A DNA stretch of 64,000 bases from Flavobacteriaceae bacterium MAR_2010_72 (lineage in GTDB: Bacteria > Bacteroidota > Bacteroidia > Flavobacteriales > Flavobacteriaceae): assembly GCA_003550275.1 (NCBI GenBank), contig QXCW01000002.1:930001-994000 (forward strand), in the 5' to 3' direction. A program made the position numbers and the translations under genes. Numbering within the stretch: the first letter of the stretch is position 1; each line of letters begins with the position of its first letter. Shown here one piece after another: positions 63,911-64,000 of this stretch. The notes beneath the pieces are model-generated. The model searched no databases, was not told the DNA's origin, and saw only the letters and a list, made by a program, of their open reading frames with translations.

Positions 63911-64000
63911 TTACTCTTTTTTAATTGTTGGGTAAACACTTTCTAGAGTGTATCTAAATTGCTCCATTTTTTTTAGCGCGTTATTAATATACATCACAAA
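63911..64000 (-). CDS. C-terminal end of an upstream gene, family unknown
   Basis: The frame is open from the window's right edge to TAA at 63911-63913, giving the last 29 residues (FVMYINNALKKMEQFRYTLE followed by SVYPTIKKE). It is probably the next gene of the same transcript. Too short to say whether it is another DUF6090 protein. Confidence 0.5.
   Translation of the reverse strand, partial: FVMYINNALKKMEQFRYTLESVYPTIKKE

Noticed and set aside
1-64000. tRNA, rRNA or tmRNA genes
   Set aside because: No cloverleaf or rRNA-like sequence was recognised by reading; a covariance-model scan would be needed to exclude short ones.

Overview
The window reads as chromosomal DNA of a member of the Flavobacteriaceae (phylum Bacteroidota). 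Pointers are low overall GC, -7 promoter boxes of the form TAnnTTTG instead of TATAAT, almost no Shine-Dalgarno sequences, two type IX secretion (T9SS) C-terminal sorting domains, flavobacterial families (DUF6090, Lacal_2735/DUF6435-like, DUF4197, DUF4920, DUF1684, PqqB-like MBL), and the short palindromic repeats common between genes in this family. Identification rests on reading alone; no database search was run.

Layout. 1-11.4 kb is core metabolism and translation: 3' end of purM, prfA, pyrF, two small paralogous proteins, a PfkB sugar kinase, a DUF4197 protein, a PqqB-like hydrolase, purU and a fused coenzyme-B12 mutase (icmF). 11.4-30.3 kb is an accessory block. Three tandem TolB-like/TPR membrane proteins (A, B, C) have been split: B keeps only the first 19 nt of its gene (13661-13679) and its 3' part (27402-28421). 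Between these pieces sits a 13.7-kb segment flanked by terminator hairpins. It carries a 3819-residue T9SS-exported repeat protein with thirteen 116-aa and ten 122-aa units that are almost identical in DNA, plus a fragment of another T9SS cargo protein. 30.3-38.8 kb holds an AsnC regulator, a secreted amidohydrolase, an M14 peptidase and a tightly overlapped operon MFS-YpdA-VOC-DJ-1. That operon is preceded by what looks like an uncharacterised cis-acting leader RNA with mutually exclusive terminator and antiterminator helices. 39-55.9 kb is mostly housekeeping: crcB, a MazG-like gene, ilvE, mnmD, grpE-dnaJ, an ABC exporter with MscS and an NtrC-like regulator, PPK2, an M28 peptidase.

56-64 kb is an array of DUF6090 membrane proteins on the minus strand: nine intact genes, one with two in-frame stops and one reduced to a chimera. 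All share a near-constant N-terminal membrane anchor and differ in the rest. Start and stop codons mostly overlap, so the array is probably co-transcribed and translationally coupled.

A theme across the window is short palindromic repeats sitting inside genes without breaking the frame: about 28 codons in icmF, the same ten-codon insert in three DUF6090 genes, and a 91-bp element in a twelfth DUF6090-like start. Another copy sits in the loop of the mazG/ilvE terminator. The candidates that most merit follow-up are the leader RNA at 38.79-38.94 kb, the DUF6090 array with its repeat inserts, and the giant repeat-protein segment that interrupts the TPR gene cluster.
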